Origin: Salinarimonas ramus
GTDB taxonomy: Bacteria > Pseudomonadota > Alphaproteobacteria > Rhizobiales > Beijerinckiaceae
DNA length: 64,000 bases
Reading direction: 5' to 3'
Assembly: GCF_014645695.1 (NCBI RefSeq)
Contig: NZ_BMMF01000008.1
Coordinates: 124,001 to 188,000, forward strand
The notes under the pieces were generated by a model. It did not search any database and was not told where the DNA came from. It saw nothing but the letters and a program-made list of their open reading frames with translations. A program made the translations under genes and the position numbers. Position 1 is the first letter of the stretch. Each line of letters begins with the position of its first letter. Below, piece by piece: positions 53,215-63,103 of this stretch.

Positions 53215-54405
53215 TCAACCGTCCTCGATCGCCTCCCAGCGCGCGTCGCCCTGCGAGGAGCGCACCGCGGCCTCGATGAAGGCCACGCCGCGCACGCCGT
53301 CGTCGACGGTGGGCACGTCGAGCGCCTCCGACGGAGCGCTCGTGCCGGCGAGGCGGGCCTCGATCTGGTCGGCGATGTCGGAATAGAGGTTGGCGAAGCC
53401 TTCCAGGTAGCCTTCCGGGTGACCCGACGGCGTGCGGCTGACGCGCTGGGAGACCGCGCTCGAGCCGGCTCCGTTGCGGCGTATCAGCCGTGGCGGCTCG
53501 CCGATGGGCGTGTGGACGAGGACGTTGGGGTTCTCCTGCGCCCAGGAGAGCGAGCCCGTCTCGCCGTAGACGCGCAAGGTGAGCCCGTTCTCCTCGCCCA
53601 CCGCCACCTGCGAGCACCAGAGCGCGCCGCGCGCGCCGCCGGCGAAGCGCAAGAGCATGTGGGCGTTGTCGTCGAGACGGCGCCCCGGGGCGAAGGCGGT
53701 GAGGTCGGCGCAGAGCCGCTCCACCTTCACGCCCGCGACGAATTCCGCGAGGTTGAAGGCGTGCGAGCCGATGTCGCCGACCGAGCCCGCGGGGCCCGAC
53801 TTCGCCGGATCGGTGCGCCAGGCGGCCTGCTTCTGGCCCTCCTCCTCGATGCGGGTGGCGAGCCAGTCCTGCGCGTATTCCACCTGCACGACACGGACCG
53901 CGCCGAGCGCGCCCGAGCGCACCAGGGCGCGCGCCTCGCGGATCAGCGGATAGCCGGTGTAATTGTGCGTGACCGCGAAGACGACGCCCTTGTTCTTGGC
54001 GATCCGCGCCAGCTCTCGCGCCTGTGCGAGCCCTGTGGTGAGGGGCTTGTCGCAGATGACGTGGAAGCCGGCCTCGAGGAAGTGCTTCGCCGGCTCGAAA
54101 TGCGCATGGTTCGGCGTCACGATGGAGACCGCGTCGATGCGGTCCTCTCGCGCGGCTTCCGCCTTGGCCATGGCGGCGGCGTCGTCGTAGACGCGATCGG
54201 GGGCGATGAGCAGGTCGGCGCCGGACGCGCGCGCCTTCTCCGGAGAGGAGGAGAGCGCCCCGGCGACGAGGCTCCAGCGGTCGTCGAGGCGCGCCGCGAT
54301 GCGGTGCACGGCGCCGATGAAGGCGCCGCGCCCGCCGCCCACCATGCCGAGCCGCAGGCGGCGGGAGCGGGACGCGCCGTCCTGGCCGGAAGCTTCGATC
54401 GTCAT
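53215..54405 (-). CDS. Gfo/Idh/MocA family oxidoreductase of the sugar operon
   Basis: A 396-residue NAD(P)-dependent dehydrogenase. [16 protein letters not shown] is the dinucleotide-binding motif, [13 protein letters not shown] and [11 protein letters not shown] provide the conserved Asp-Lys-Pro motif, and [17 protein letters not shown] supplies the usual Asp-x3-His site. It probably oxidises a sugar or inositol derivative brought in by the ABC importer upstream. Last gene of the unit, one base after the isomerase stop. Confidence 0.9.
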   Translation of the reverse strand: MTIEASGQDGASRSRRLRLGMVGGGRGAFIGAVHRIAARLDDRWSLVAGALSSSPEKARASGADLLIAPDRVYDDAAAMAKAEAAREDRIDAVSIVTPNHAHFEPAKHFLEAGFHVICDKPLTTGLAQARELARIAKNKGVVFAVTHNYTGYPLIREARALVRSGALGAVRVVQVEYAQDWLATRIEEEGQKQAAWRTDPAKSGPAGSVGDIGSHAFNLAEFVAGVKVERLCADLTAFAPGRRLDDNAHMLLRFAGGARGALWCSQVAVGEENGLTLRVYGETGSLSWAQENPNVLVHTPIGEPPRLIRRNGAGSSAVSQRVSRTPSGHPEGYLEGFANLYSDIADQIEARLAGTSAPSEALDVPTVDDGVRGVAFIEAAVRSSQGDARWEAIEDG

Positions 54406-54406
54406 C

Positions 54407-55468
54407 TCACGCCTCCCCGAGCCCGAGCATGCGGCGGTTGGCGGCCTGGTCCGTGCCGCCGCCGGCGAAGTCGTCGAAGGCCTTCTCGGTGACGCGGATG
54501 ATGTGGGCCGCGATGAACTCCGCCCCCTCCCGCGCGCCGTCCTCGGGATGCTTCAAGGCGCACTCCCATTCGAGCACGGCCCATGAATCGTAGTCGTATT
54601 GCGCGAGCTTGGAGAAGATCTGCCCGAAATCGATCTGCCCGTCGCCCAGCGAGCGGAAGCGCCCGGCGCGCTCGACCCAGCCGGCATAGCCGCCGTAGAC
54701 GCCCTGGCGGCCCGTCGGGTTGAGCTCGGCGTCCTTGGCGTGGAAGGCCTTGATGCGCTCGTGGTAGATGTCGATGAAGGCGACGTAGTCGAGCCCCTGC
54801 AGCAGGAAGTGGCTCGGGTCGTAGTTGATGCAGGCGCGCGCATGCCCGCCCACCGCGTCGAGGAAGCGCTCGAAGCTCGTGCCGTCGTGCAGGTCCTCGC
54901 CGGGATGGAGCTCGAAGCAGACGTCGCAGCCCGCGTCCTCGTAGGCGTCGAGGATGGGGCGCCAGCGGCGCGCCAGCTCCTCGAAGGCCGTCTCGATGAG
55001 GCCCGCCGGGCGCTGCGGCCAGGGATAGACGTAGGGCCAGGCGAGCGCGCCGGAGAAGCTCACCGACGCCGAGAGCCCGAAGCGCCGCGAGGCCTCCGCC
55101 GCGAGCGTCATCTGGCGAACGGCCCATTCGGTCCTCGCCGCCGGGTTGCCGCGCACCTGCGGGGGCGCGAAGCCGTCGAAGGCGTCCGTGTAGGCCGGAT
55201 GCACGGCGACGAGCTGGCCCTGCATGTGCGTCGAGAGCTCGGTGATCGAGAGCCCGTGCGCGGCGAGGGTGCCCTTGACCTCGTCGACGTAGGCGTCCGA
55301 CGTCGCCGCCTTATCGAGATCGAACAGGCGCGGGTCGAAGGTGGGGATCTGCACGCCCTTGTAGCCGATCGACGCCGCCCAGCGGCAGATCGCATCGAGC
55401 GAGTCGAACGGCGCCTCGTCGCCCGCGAACTGCGCCAGGAACAGGCCCGGGCCCTTCATCGTCTTCAT
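54407..55468 (-). CDS. Sugar phosphate isomerase/epimerase-like TIM-barrel protein
   Basis: A 353-residue xylose-isomerase-like TIM barrel. Metal-ligand segments are visible: VCFELHPGEDLHDG (Glu), CINYDPSHFLLQG (Asp/His), IKAFHAKDAEL (His) and AVLEWECAL (Glu). Members act as epimerases, isomerases or 3-keto-sugar hydrolase/epimerases. The start at 55468 gives MKTMKGPGLFLAQF. It sits between the Gfo/Idh dehydrogenase and the binding protein; the upstream gap contains five stem-loops. Confidence 0.87.
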   Translation of the reverse strand: MKTMKGPGLFLAQFAGDEAPFDSLDAICRWAASIGYKGVQIPTFDPRLFDLDKAATSDAYVDEVKGTLAAHGLSITELSTHMQGQLVAVHPAYTDAFDGFAPPQVRGNPAARTEWAVRQMTLAAEASRRFGLSASVSFSGALAWPYVYPWPQRPAGLIETAFEELARRWRPILDAYEDAGCDVCFELHPGEDLHDGTSFERFLDAVGGHARACINYDPSHFLLQGLDYVAFIDIYHERIKAFHAKDAELNPTGRQGVYGGYAGWVERAGRFRSLGDGQIDFGQIFSKLAQYDYDSWAVLEWECALKHPEDGAREGAEFIAAHIIRVTEKAFDDFAGGGTDQAANRRMLGLGEA

Positions 55469-55532
55469 GGTCGTCCTCCCGTATCCCTCCTTTTGGCGGA
55501 GGGGAAAGCGCGCGCGGCGAGCGCAGGGCGGG

Positions 55533-55644
55533 GTGCGTCGCGTCGCGCGAGCGCACCCCTTCGGCTGGCGCCGAACACGCCTGGCGGCGTGCCCCATCCG
55601 TCACCGCGCCTTCGGCGCGGCGCCACCTTCCCCTACAGGGAAGG
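55533..55644 (-). repeat. Array of five consecutive stem-loops (REP-like)
   Basis: Plus-strand arms are: GTGCGTCGCG with CGCGAGCGCAC (one bulge, 55533-55556), TTCGGC/GCCGAA (55560-55575), CACGCC/GGCGTG (55576-55591), CCGCGCC/GGCGCGG (55604-55620) and CCTTCCC/GGGAAGG (55626-55644). The second and third share the loop TGGC. The array fills the gap between the binding-protein stop and the isomerase start. The last two hairpins look like dispersed palindromic elements common in alphaproteobacterial genomes. Confidence 0.75.
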
Positions 55645-55676
55645 ACGGGCACCGACGCCCAATGCTCAGCTTACCC

Positions 55677-56630
55677 TCAGAACGGCGAATCCTCGAAGTA
55701 GAACCGCTCGGCGTTCTCCTGCGTGATCAGCTCGGCGTCGAGCACATAGGTGCCGCGCACCGGGGCCTGCGAGTAGAAGGAGCCCGCGGTCACCGCCATG
55801 GCGGTCGCGATCATGCCCGGCGGGTAGGAGACGTCGACGGGGATCATCGGGTCGCCCTCCATGACGCGCTGGACCATCTGCTTCATGCCGGCGCCGCCGA
55901 CGACGAACTGGATGTCCTCGCGCTCCGCCTGGCGGATCGCCTCGATGACGCCCAGCGCCATGTCGTCGTCGGAGGCCCAGACGGCGTCGATCCGGTCGTG
56001 CTTGGAGAGGAAGTCCTGCATCACCCGGAAGGCGTCGTCGCGGTTCCAGTTGGCGTACTGGCTGTCGACGATCTCGATGCCGGACCCGTCGAGCGCGGCG
56101 CGGAAGGATTCGTTGCGCTCGTCGTCGATGACGGTGGGGATGCCGCGCAGCACGACGACCTGCGCCCCGTCCTCGAGCCGCTCGACGAAGTACTCGGCCG
56201 CCACGCGCCCGAAGCCGGGATTGTCGCCGGCGACGTAGAGGTCCTGGATGGACGGGTCGGACAGGCCGCGGTCGACGACCGTGACGAAGAGGTCCGGGTT
56301 ACGGCCGGCGAGCGCGCCCACGGGGCCCGTCAGCTCGTCGGAATTGAAGGGCAGCACGACGAGCGCGTCGATGCCCTGCGCCGCGAGATCCTCGATGGCG
56401 CTCGCCTGCGAGGGCGCGTCGGGCGAGGTCTGGACGATGACGTTCAGCCCCGGATAGCCCTCCTCCAGCGTCTGCGCCGCCTGCTCGGCGTGGAACACGA
56501 CGCCGCCGGTCCAGCCGTGGGTCGCGGCGGGGATCGAGACGCCGATCGTATAGTCCTGGTCCTGTGCCATCGCCGCGCCGCCGAAGGCGACGCCGGTCGC
56601 GGCCAAGGCCGTGATCGCGAGCTTCCTCAT
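55677..56630 (-). CDS. Sugar ABC transporter substrate-binding protein (RbsB-like)
   Basis: A 317-residue periplasmic type I binding protein. The signal peptide MRKLAITALAATGVAFGGAAMAQ is cleaved near residue 22. IGVSIPAATHGWTGGVVFHAEQAA, DALVVLPFNSDELTG and VWASDDDMALGVIEAI match the ribose/galactose-binding fold, with ligand-contacting aromatic and Asp residues in place. The sugar is not identified. It follows the permease gene by 79 bp and precedes the stem-loop array. Confidence 0.9.
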   Translation of the reverse strand: MRKLAITALAATGVAFGGAAMAQDQDYTIGVSIPAATHGWTGGVVFHAEQAAQTLEEGYPGLNVIVQTSPDAPSQASAIEDLAAQGIDALVVLPFNSDELTGPVGALAGRNPDLFVTVVDRGLSDPSIQDLYVAGDNPGFGRVAAEYFVERLEDGAQVVVLRGIPTVIDDERNESFRAALDGSGIEIVDSQYANWNRDDAFRVMQDFLSKHDRIDAVWASDDDMALGVIEAIRQAEREDIQFVVGGAGMKQMVQRVMEGDPMIPVDVSYPPGMIATAMAVTAGSFYSQAPVRGTYVLDAELITQENAERFYFEDSPF

Positions 56631-56709
56631 CGTGAGCGTTCTCCCGTTCTTCGTTGCGAGCCGTTGCGTCGTGCGATCCGGCCGGCGGGCTCCGCACCGG
56701 CCGGACCTC

Positions 56710-57744
56710 TCACCGGCCACGCTGAAGCGAGCGCTGGACCAGCATGGCGATGATGATGATCGCGCCCTGGACCGCCCCGACGAGGTATTCGGAGACGAAG
56801 TCCGAGAGCACCATGATGTTGGCGACGAGCTCGAGGATCAGCGCGCCGACCACCGTGCCCCACACGAAGGGCGTGCCGCCCTTGAGCGCGGTGCCGCCGA
56901 TGACGACGGCGGTGATCGCCTGCAATTCCCACAGGAGCCCGGTCGTCGGCGTCGCCGAGCCCAGGCGCGGCACGTAGATCAGGATGGCGATGCCCACGCA
57001 CAGGCCCTGGATGACGTAGGTGAGCGTGCGCACGCGCCTTATCGGCACCCCCGAGAACCGCGCCACCTCCTCGTTGGAGCCGATGGCGACGACGTGCCGG
57101 CCGAAGGGCGTCTTGTAGAGGATCACGGCCGCGATCGCCGCGACGACGAGGAAGACGATCACCGGGATCGGGACGCCGAGCACGTCGCCGAAATAGATCG
57201 GCCGATAGGTCTCGCGCAGGTCCCAGTCCGACATCGTGATGGTGCCGCCGGCGGCGAGGAAGACGACGAGCGCCCGGTAGATGCCCATGCCGCCCAGCGT
57301 GACGATGAAGGGCTCGATGCGCCCGAACGTGACCACGAGCCCGTTGAACAGCCCGCAGGCGAGCGCGACGCCGATGGCGACCGCCATCCCGACCGCGATC
57401 GTCGTCCATTCGGCCCCGCCGACCGCGTTCATGGCGAGGATCATCACGCCCGCCGTCAACGCCGCCATGGAGCCGACCGAGAGATCGAGCCCGCCCGCCG
57501 CGATGACGAAGGTCGCTCCCACTGCGATCACCGCGATGAAGGAGGCGCGGGTCGCGACGTTCGTCAGGTTGTCGAGGGTGAGGAAGACGGGGCTCGTCAA
57601 CGCGCCGAGCGCGATCAGCACGGCGAGCGCGATGAAGGGCGAGAGCGCGCGCATGTCGATGCGCGCGCGCCGGGCGGGATTCGTCCGCTCCGGCGCCTCT
57701 CCCTTGGTCCCCGGTTCCACCGATGTCATCTCGTTCATGCGCAT
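56710..57744 (-). CDS. Sugar ABC transporter permease (RbsC-like)
   Basis: A 344-residue permease with about ten membrane segments. VIAVGATFVIAAGGLDLSVGS is the family signature and the C-terminal GTVVGALILELVANIMVLSD completes the fold. ATG at 57744 shares its first base with the ATPase stop; GTG at 57747 is the alternative. It acts with the adjacent ATPase and binding protein to import a monosaccharide or polyol. Confidence 0.9.
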   Translation of the reverse strand: MRMNEMTSVEPGTKGEAPERTNPARRARIDMRALSPFIALAVLIALGALTSPVFLTLDNLTNVATRASFIAVIAVGATFVIAAGGLDLSVGSMAALTAGVMILAMNAVGGAEWTTIAVGMAVAIGVALACGLFNGLVVTFGRIEPFIVTLGGMGIYRALVVFLAAGGTITMSDWDLRETYRPIYFGDVLGVPIPVIVFLVVAAIAAVILYKTPFGRHVVAIGSNEEVARFSGVPIRRVRTLTYVIQGLCVGIAILIYVPRLGSATPTTGLLWELQAITAVVIGGTALKGGTPFVWGTVVGALILELVANIMVLSDFVSEYLVGAVQGAIIIIAMLVQRSLQRGR

Positions 57745-59252
57745 CACGCGGCCGCGGCCGCTCCCTCCCCGACGCCCGTCGCGAGCGTGACGATGTCCTG
57801 CTCGTTGAGCCGATCGCCGGCGACCTCGCCGGCGATGCGGCCGTGGCGCATCACGATCACCCGGTGCGCGAGCCCGATGAGCTCGGGCATCTCCGAGGAG
57901 ATCACGACGACCGCCTTTCCTTCCGCGGCGAGGGCCGCGACGAAGGCGTAGATCTGCTGCTTCGTGCCGATGTCGATGCCGCGGGTCGGCTCGTCGATGA
58001 CGACGACGTTCGGCTCGAGGAGCATCATCTTGGCGAGGAGCAGCTTCTGCTGGTTGCCGCCCGAGAGCTCGCCGGCGAGGAGATCGCGCGAGCCGGCGCG
58101 GATGTCGAATTCCTCGAAGGCGCGGTCGAGCGCCCGGCGCTCCGCGGGCGCGTCGATGAAGGCGCCTTTGGTGAAGCGTGCGAGCGCCGCGAGCGTGAGG
58201 TTCGTCGCGAGGCTCTGGTTGAGGAGGAGCCCCTTGCCTTTGCGATCCTCGGAGAGATAGGCGAGCCCGGCCTGGAAGGCCTCGCCGGCGCCGCGCGCGT
58301 GGAGCGCGCGCCCGCCGATCCGCACGGTGCCCGAGCGCTTGCGCAGCCCCATCACGCCCTCGAAGACTTCCGTGCGCCCCGCGCCGATGAGCCCGCCGAA
58401 GCCGAGGATCTCGCCCGCGCGCACGCCGAAGGAGACGTCCTCGGCAAAGCCCGGCACGCTCACGCGCTCGGCCTCCAGCAGCACCGGCGCGTCGGGTGCG
58501 CAGAACGCCTTCTCCGGGAAGAGCTGGGTCAATTCGCGCCCGACCATGAGCCGCGCCATGTCCAGCGGCTCGAGCTCGGCGCAGGGGCGCGTGGTGACGT
58601 GGCGACCGTCGCGCAGCACCGTGACGGTGTCGGCGATGCGCTTCACCTCGGGCAGGCGGTGGGAGATGTAGAGGATCGCCGTTCCCGAGGCCCGCAGGCG
58701 GTCGATGGCGGCGAACAAGGCTTCGGATTCGATCGGCGTGAGCACCGCCGTCGGCTCGTCCATGATGACGAGGCGATAGGGCTCGACCAGCGCACGCGCG
58801 ATCTGGGCGAGCTGGCGCTCGGCGATGGAGAGCCGGCGAACGGGGGCGTCCGGCGGGTAGTCGGCGCCGAGCTCGGCCAGCGCCTGGGCGGCGCGGCGCT
58901 CCATCTGCGCGTCGTCGGCGAAGAGCCCGCGCCGCGGCTCGCGGCCGAGGAAGAGGTTCTGCGCCACGCTCAGGTCCGGCGCGAGCAGGATCTCCTGGTG
59001 GACGAGGACGATGCCCGCCTCCTCCGCCGCGACGGGGTCCGTGAACGACACGTCGCGGCCGTCGAGCACGAGCCGCCCGCGCGTCGGCGCGAGGTGGCCT
59101 GAGAGGATGCGCATGAGCGTCGACTTGCCGGCCCCGTTCTCGCCGATGACGGCGTGGACGCGGCCGGGCTCGAGGTCGAGGTCGATGTCGGTCAAGACCT
59201 CGATCGGCCCGAAGGCCTTGGCGATGTCGCGTGCGCTCAGGACGGGCGCCAT
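57744..59252 (-). CDS. Sugar ABC transporter ATP-binding protein (RbsA-like)
   Basis: A 502-residue double-domain ATPase. The first half has Walker A GENGAGKST, signature LSIAERQLAQIARAL and Walker B LVIMDEPTAVLT. The second half has a degenerate A loop (GGLIGAGRTE) but a full signature LSGGNQQKLLLAKMM and VVVIDEPTRGIDIGTK. This asymmetry is normal for carbohydrate uptake type 2 ATPases. The start at 59252 has GGGAG upstream. First gene of the sugar operon, divergent from lacI-type regulator. Confidence 0.93.
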   Translation of the reverse strand: MAPVLSARDIAKAFGPIEVLTDIDLDLEPGRVHAVIGENGAGKSTLMRILSGHLAPTRGRLVLDGRDVSFTDPVAAEEAGIVLVHQEILLAPDLSVAQNLFLGREPRRGLFADDAQMERRAAQALAELGADYPPDAPVRRLSIAERQLAQIARALVEPYRLVIMDEPTAVLTPIESEALFAAIDRLRASGTAILYISHRLPEVKRIADTVTVLRDGRHVTTRPCAELEPLDMARLMVGRELTQLFPEKAFCAPDAPVLLEAERVSVPGFAEDVSFGVRAGEILGFGGLIGAGRTEVFEGVMGLRKRSGTVRIGGRALHARGAGEAFQAGLAYLSEDRKGKGLLLNQSLATNLTLAALARFTKGAFIDAPAERRALDRAFEEFDIRAGSRDLLAGELSGGNQQKLLLAKMMLLEPNVVVIDEPTRGIDIGTKQQIYAFVAALAAEGKAVVVISSEMPELIGLAHRVIVMRHGRIAGEVAGDRLNEQDIVTLATGVGEGAAAAA

Positions 59253-59573
59253 GGGCGTCTCCCGCTGTCGTGACGGCGTGACGACCGAGGACGACGCTCG
59301 CGTGGAGCGCCTCGCGGCCGGCGGCGGACGAGCGGGATCAGCCTGTCGAAGCGGTGGGGGCGTGCATGTCGTTTCCTTCCCGGTGTTTCCGCCCGGCCGC
59401 CTCTTTGCGAGGTCGTCGATGCCGGGTCGGATCGGCGAGCCCGTTTCGGCATCGCCGTGTAATCGATTACAGCGAGGTTGCCGCAACCGAGCGCGTCTGT
59501 CAAACGCGAGGTGCGAGACGAAGATCCGCGCCGCCCCGCGGCGGGTCGGCGAAAAAAGGAGGCGGGCCGGGCG
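59253..59573. other. Divergent intergenic region of the sugar operon and LacI regulator
   Basis: A 321-base gap with the palindrome at 59458-59471 as the main feature. The strong AAAAAAGGAGG before the LacI gene is at 59552-59562. The 200 bases next to the ATPase show no gene; the long open frame on the minus strand through this region is not conserved protein. Confidence 0.6.
59458..59471. promoter_or_regulatory. LacI-family operator, perfect 14-bp palindrome
   Basis: TGTAATCGATTACA is fully symmetric with the central CG typical of LacI/GalR-family sites and stands out as AT-rich in a GC-rich gap. It lies 103 bases before the LacI-type gene and about 206 bases before the divergent ATPase gene, so it could repress the importer and autoregulate the regulator. 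Confidence 0.75.
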
Positions 59574-60602
59574 ATGGACGAGAGCGCCCCGACGACGCAG
59601 AGCGGCGTGCCCGCGCGCATCACCGACGTCGCGCGCCTCGCCGGCGTGTCGACGGCGACGGTCTCGCGCGTCCTCGCCAAGCCCGACCAGGTGGCGCCCC
59701 GGACGCGCGCACGGGTGCAGGAGGCGGTGGCCCGGCTCGGCTACGTGCCGAACCCGGCGGCGCGCACGCTGCGCTCCCAGAAGACGCGCATGGTCCTCGT
59801 CGTCGTGCCGGACCTCGAGAACGTGTTCTTCTCGCGCATCCTGCGCGGCATCGAGGAGACGCTCGCGGCCGCGGGTCACGGCATGATCATCGCCGATCTC
59901 GACCCCGCCTCGCCGCGCATGGAGGAGCTCGCCGCCTTCGCCCGCCGCCAGGTCGACGGGGTCATCCTCCTCAACGGCCGGCGTCTCGGCACGGAGGCCG
60001 AGGGCGTGCCGACGATCGCGCTCTGCGAGACCATTCCCGGCGTGAGCTTCCCTCAGATCGCCGTGGACAACCGCGCCTCCGCCCGGCGCGTCGTCGCGCA
60101 TCTCGCCTCGCTCGGCCATCGGCGCATCGCTTATCTCGCGGGGCCGGAGGGCAACGTGCTCGAGGTGGAGCGCGCCGCCGGCTATAGGGAGGGGCTCGCG
60201 GCCGCGGGCCTCGCCTTCGATCCCGCCCTCGTCTGGCCGGGGGACTACACCCTCGCGTCCGGCGTCGCCGCGGCCGGGCGCCTCCTCGCCGACGGGGCGC
60301 GGCCCACCGCCGTCTTCGCCTCGAGCGACGTCATGGCGATCGGCCTCGTCGGCGCGCTGCAGGAGGCGGGGCTCGACGTGCCGGGGGACGTGTCGGTCGC
60401 GGGCTTCGACGACATCGAGTTCGCCGCCATGAGCCGCCCGGCGCTCACCACGATCCGCCAGCCGCGCCGCGACCTCGGCCGCGCGGCCGCCGAGGCGCTC
60501 CTCGCCCGCCTCGCCGGGCGCACGCCGCCGGCGCTCTCGCTCCTCGAGACCGAGCTCGTGGTGCGCGCCTCGACGGGGCCGGTGGGGCCGCGCGCGCGCT
60601 GA
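59574..60602 (+). CDS. LacI family transcriptional regulator
   Basis: A 342-residue repressor. The N-terminal HTH and hinge read ARITDVARLAGVSTATVSRVLAKPDQVAPRTR, followed by GYVPNPAARTLRSQKT. The effector domain is periplasmic-binding-like (VVVPDLENVFFSRILRGIEE, FDDIEFAAMSRPALTTIRQP). The start at 59574 is 11 bases after GGAGG. By position it controls the divergent sugar importer and its two enzyme genes; the inducer is presumably the imported sugar or a derivative. Confidence 0.93.
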   Translation: MDESAPTTQSGVPARITDVARLAGVSTATVSRVLAKPDQVAPRTRARVQEAVARLGYVPNPAARTLRSQKTRMVLVVVPDLENVFFSRILRGIEETLAAAGHGMIIADLDPASPRMEELAAFARRQVDGVILLNGRRLGTEAEGVPTIALCETIPGVSFPQIAVDNRASARRVVAHLASLGHRRIAYLAGPEGNVLEVERAAGYREGLAAAGLAFDPALVWPGDYTLASGVAAAGRLLADGARPTAVFASSDVMAIGLVGALQEAGLDVPGDVSVAGFDDIEFAAMSRPALTTIRQPRRDLGRAAAEALLARLAGRTPPALSLLETELVVRASTGPVGPRAR

Positions 60603-60701
60603 GATGCATCGAAACGGCGCGCGCGACGTTCCCGACAGGACGCGGCGCGCGACGAGCCGCACGTCGCGACGACGAGGGGGCGAGAGCGGGAGGACCGTCT
60701 C

Positions 60702-60974
60702 ATGCATCGACGCCACACGATGGAGCCCGCCGGCGAGCGTGGCCGTGACTCCGTGCAGACCCGGATGTTGCAGGCGCTCGTCGCCTTCGCCACGATCATG
60801 ACGGGCGCCGCCATGGCGCTGGCCCAGACCGTGACGCCGGACGATCCCGGCATCGCGGAGCCCGGGCCGGTGACGAACGGGGCCGAGGCGTGGTGGTGGT
60901 GGATCGCGATCGCGGTGATCGCCGTCGTCGTGATCTCGCTCGCCATGCGCCGACGCGGTCGCGGACCGCGCTGA
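60702..60974 (+). CDS. Small membrane protein, unknown
   Basis: A 90-residue protein. A signal-like hydrophobic segment (MLQALVAFATIMTGAAMALAQ, residues 22-42), an acidic/Pro-rich stretch, and a second membrane segment starting with four tryptophans (WWWWIAIAVIAVVVISLAM), then a basic tail RRRGRGPR. GGGAGGA precedes the ATG. No family is recognised. It is 150 bp upstream of the FtsH gene and in the same direction. Confidence 0.6.
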   Translation: MHRRHTMEPAGERGRDSVQTRMLQALVAFATIMTGAAMALAQTVTPDDPGIAEPGPVTNGAEAWWWWIAIAVIAVVVISLAMRRRGRGPR

Positions 60975-61124
60975 CGCGGGACAGGACGGACGTCCGCGAC
61001 GCTGGGCAGGGGAACGCGCGTTACGTCGCGGGCGTTTTGTGCTTGACGCGTTCGCGGCGGCGCACCACGTGCGAACGATACGATGGTTCATGCCGCGCCG
61101 ACGCGGCTCGGAAACGAAAGCAGC

Positions 61125-62993
<1,869 letters not shown>

Positions 62994-63103
62994 GGGCGCG
63001 GCTCGGGAACGGGGTCGCGCACGCGCGGACCCGTCTTGACGCCACTGCCCTGTTGCGTCGAGTGCGCGGGTAGTGCTTTGGTCCGCCCGAGGGAAGGACC
63101 ATC

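Noticed and set aside
55560-55644. CRISPR-like array
   Set aside because: The units are hairpins of different sequence with no constant direct repeat, no spacers of uniform size and no cas genes nearby.
60975-61124. Heat-shock (sigma-32) promoter upstream of ftsH
   Set aside because: A CTTGA-like box is present in GCTTGACGCG but no acceptable -10 partner was found at the usual spacing.
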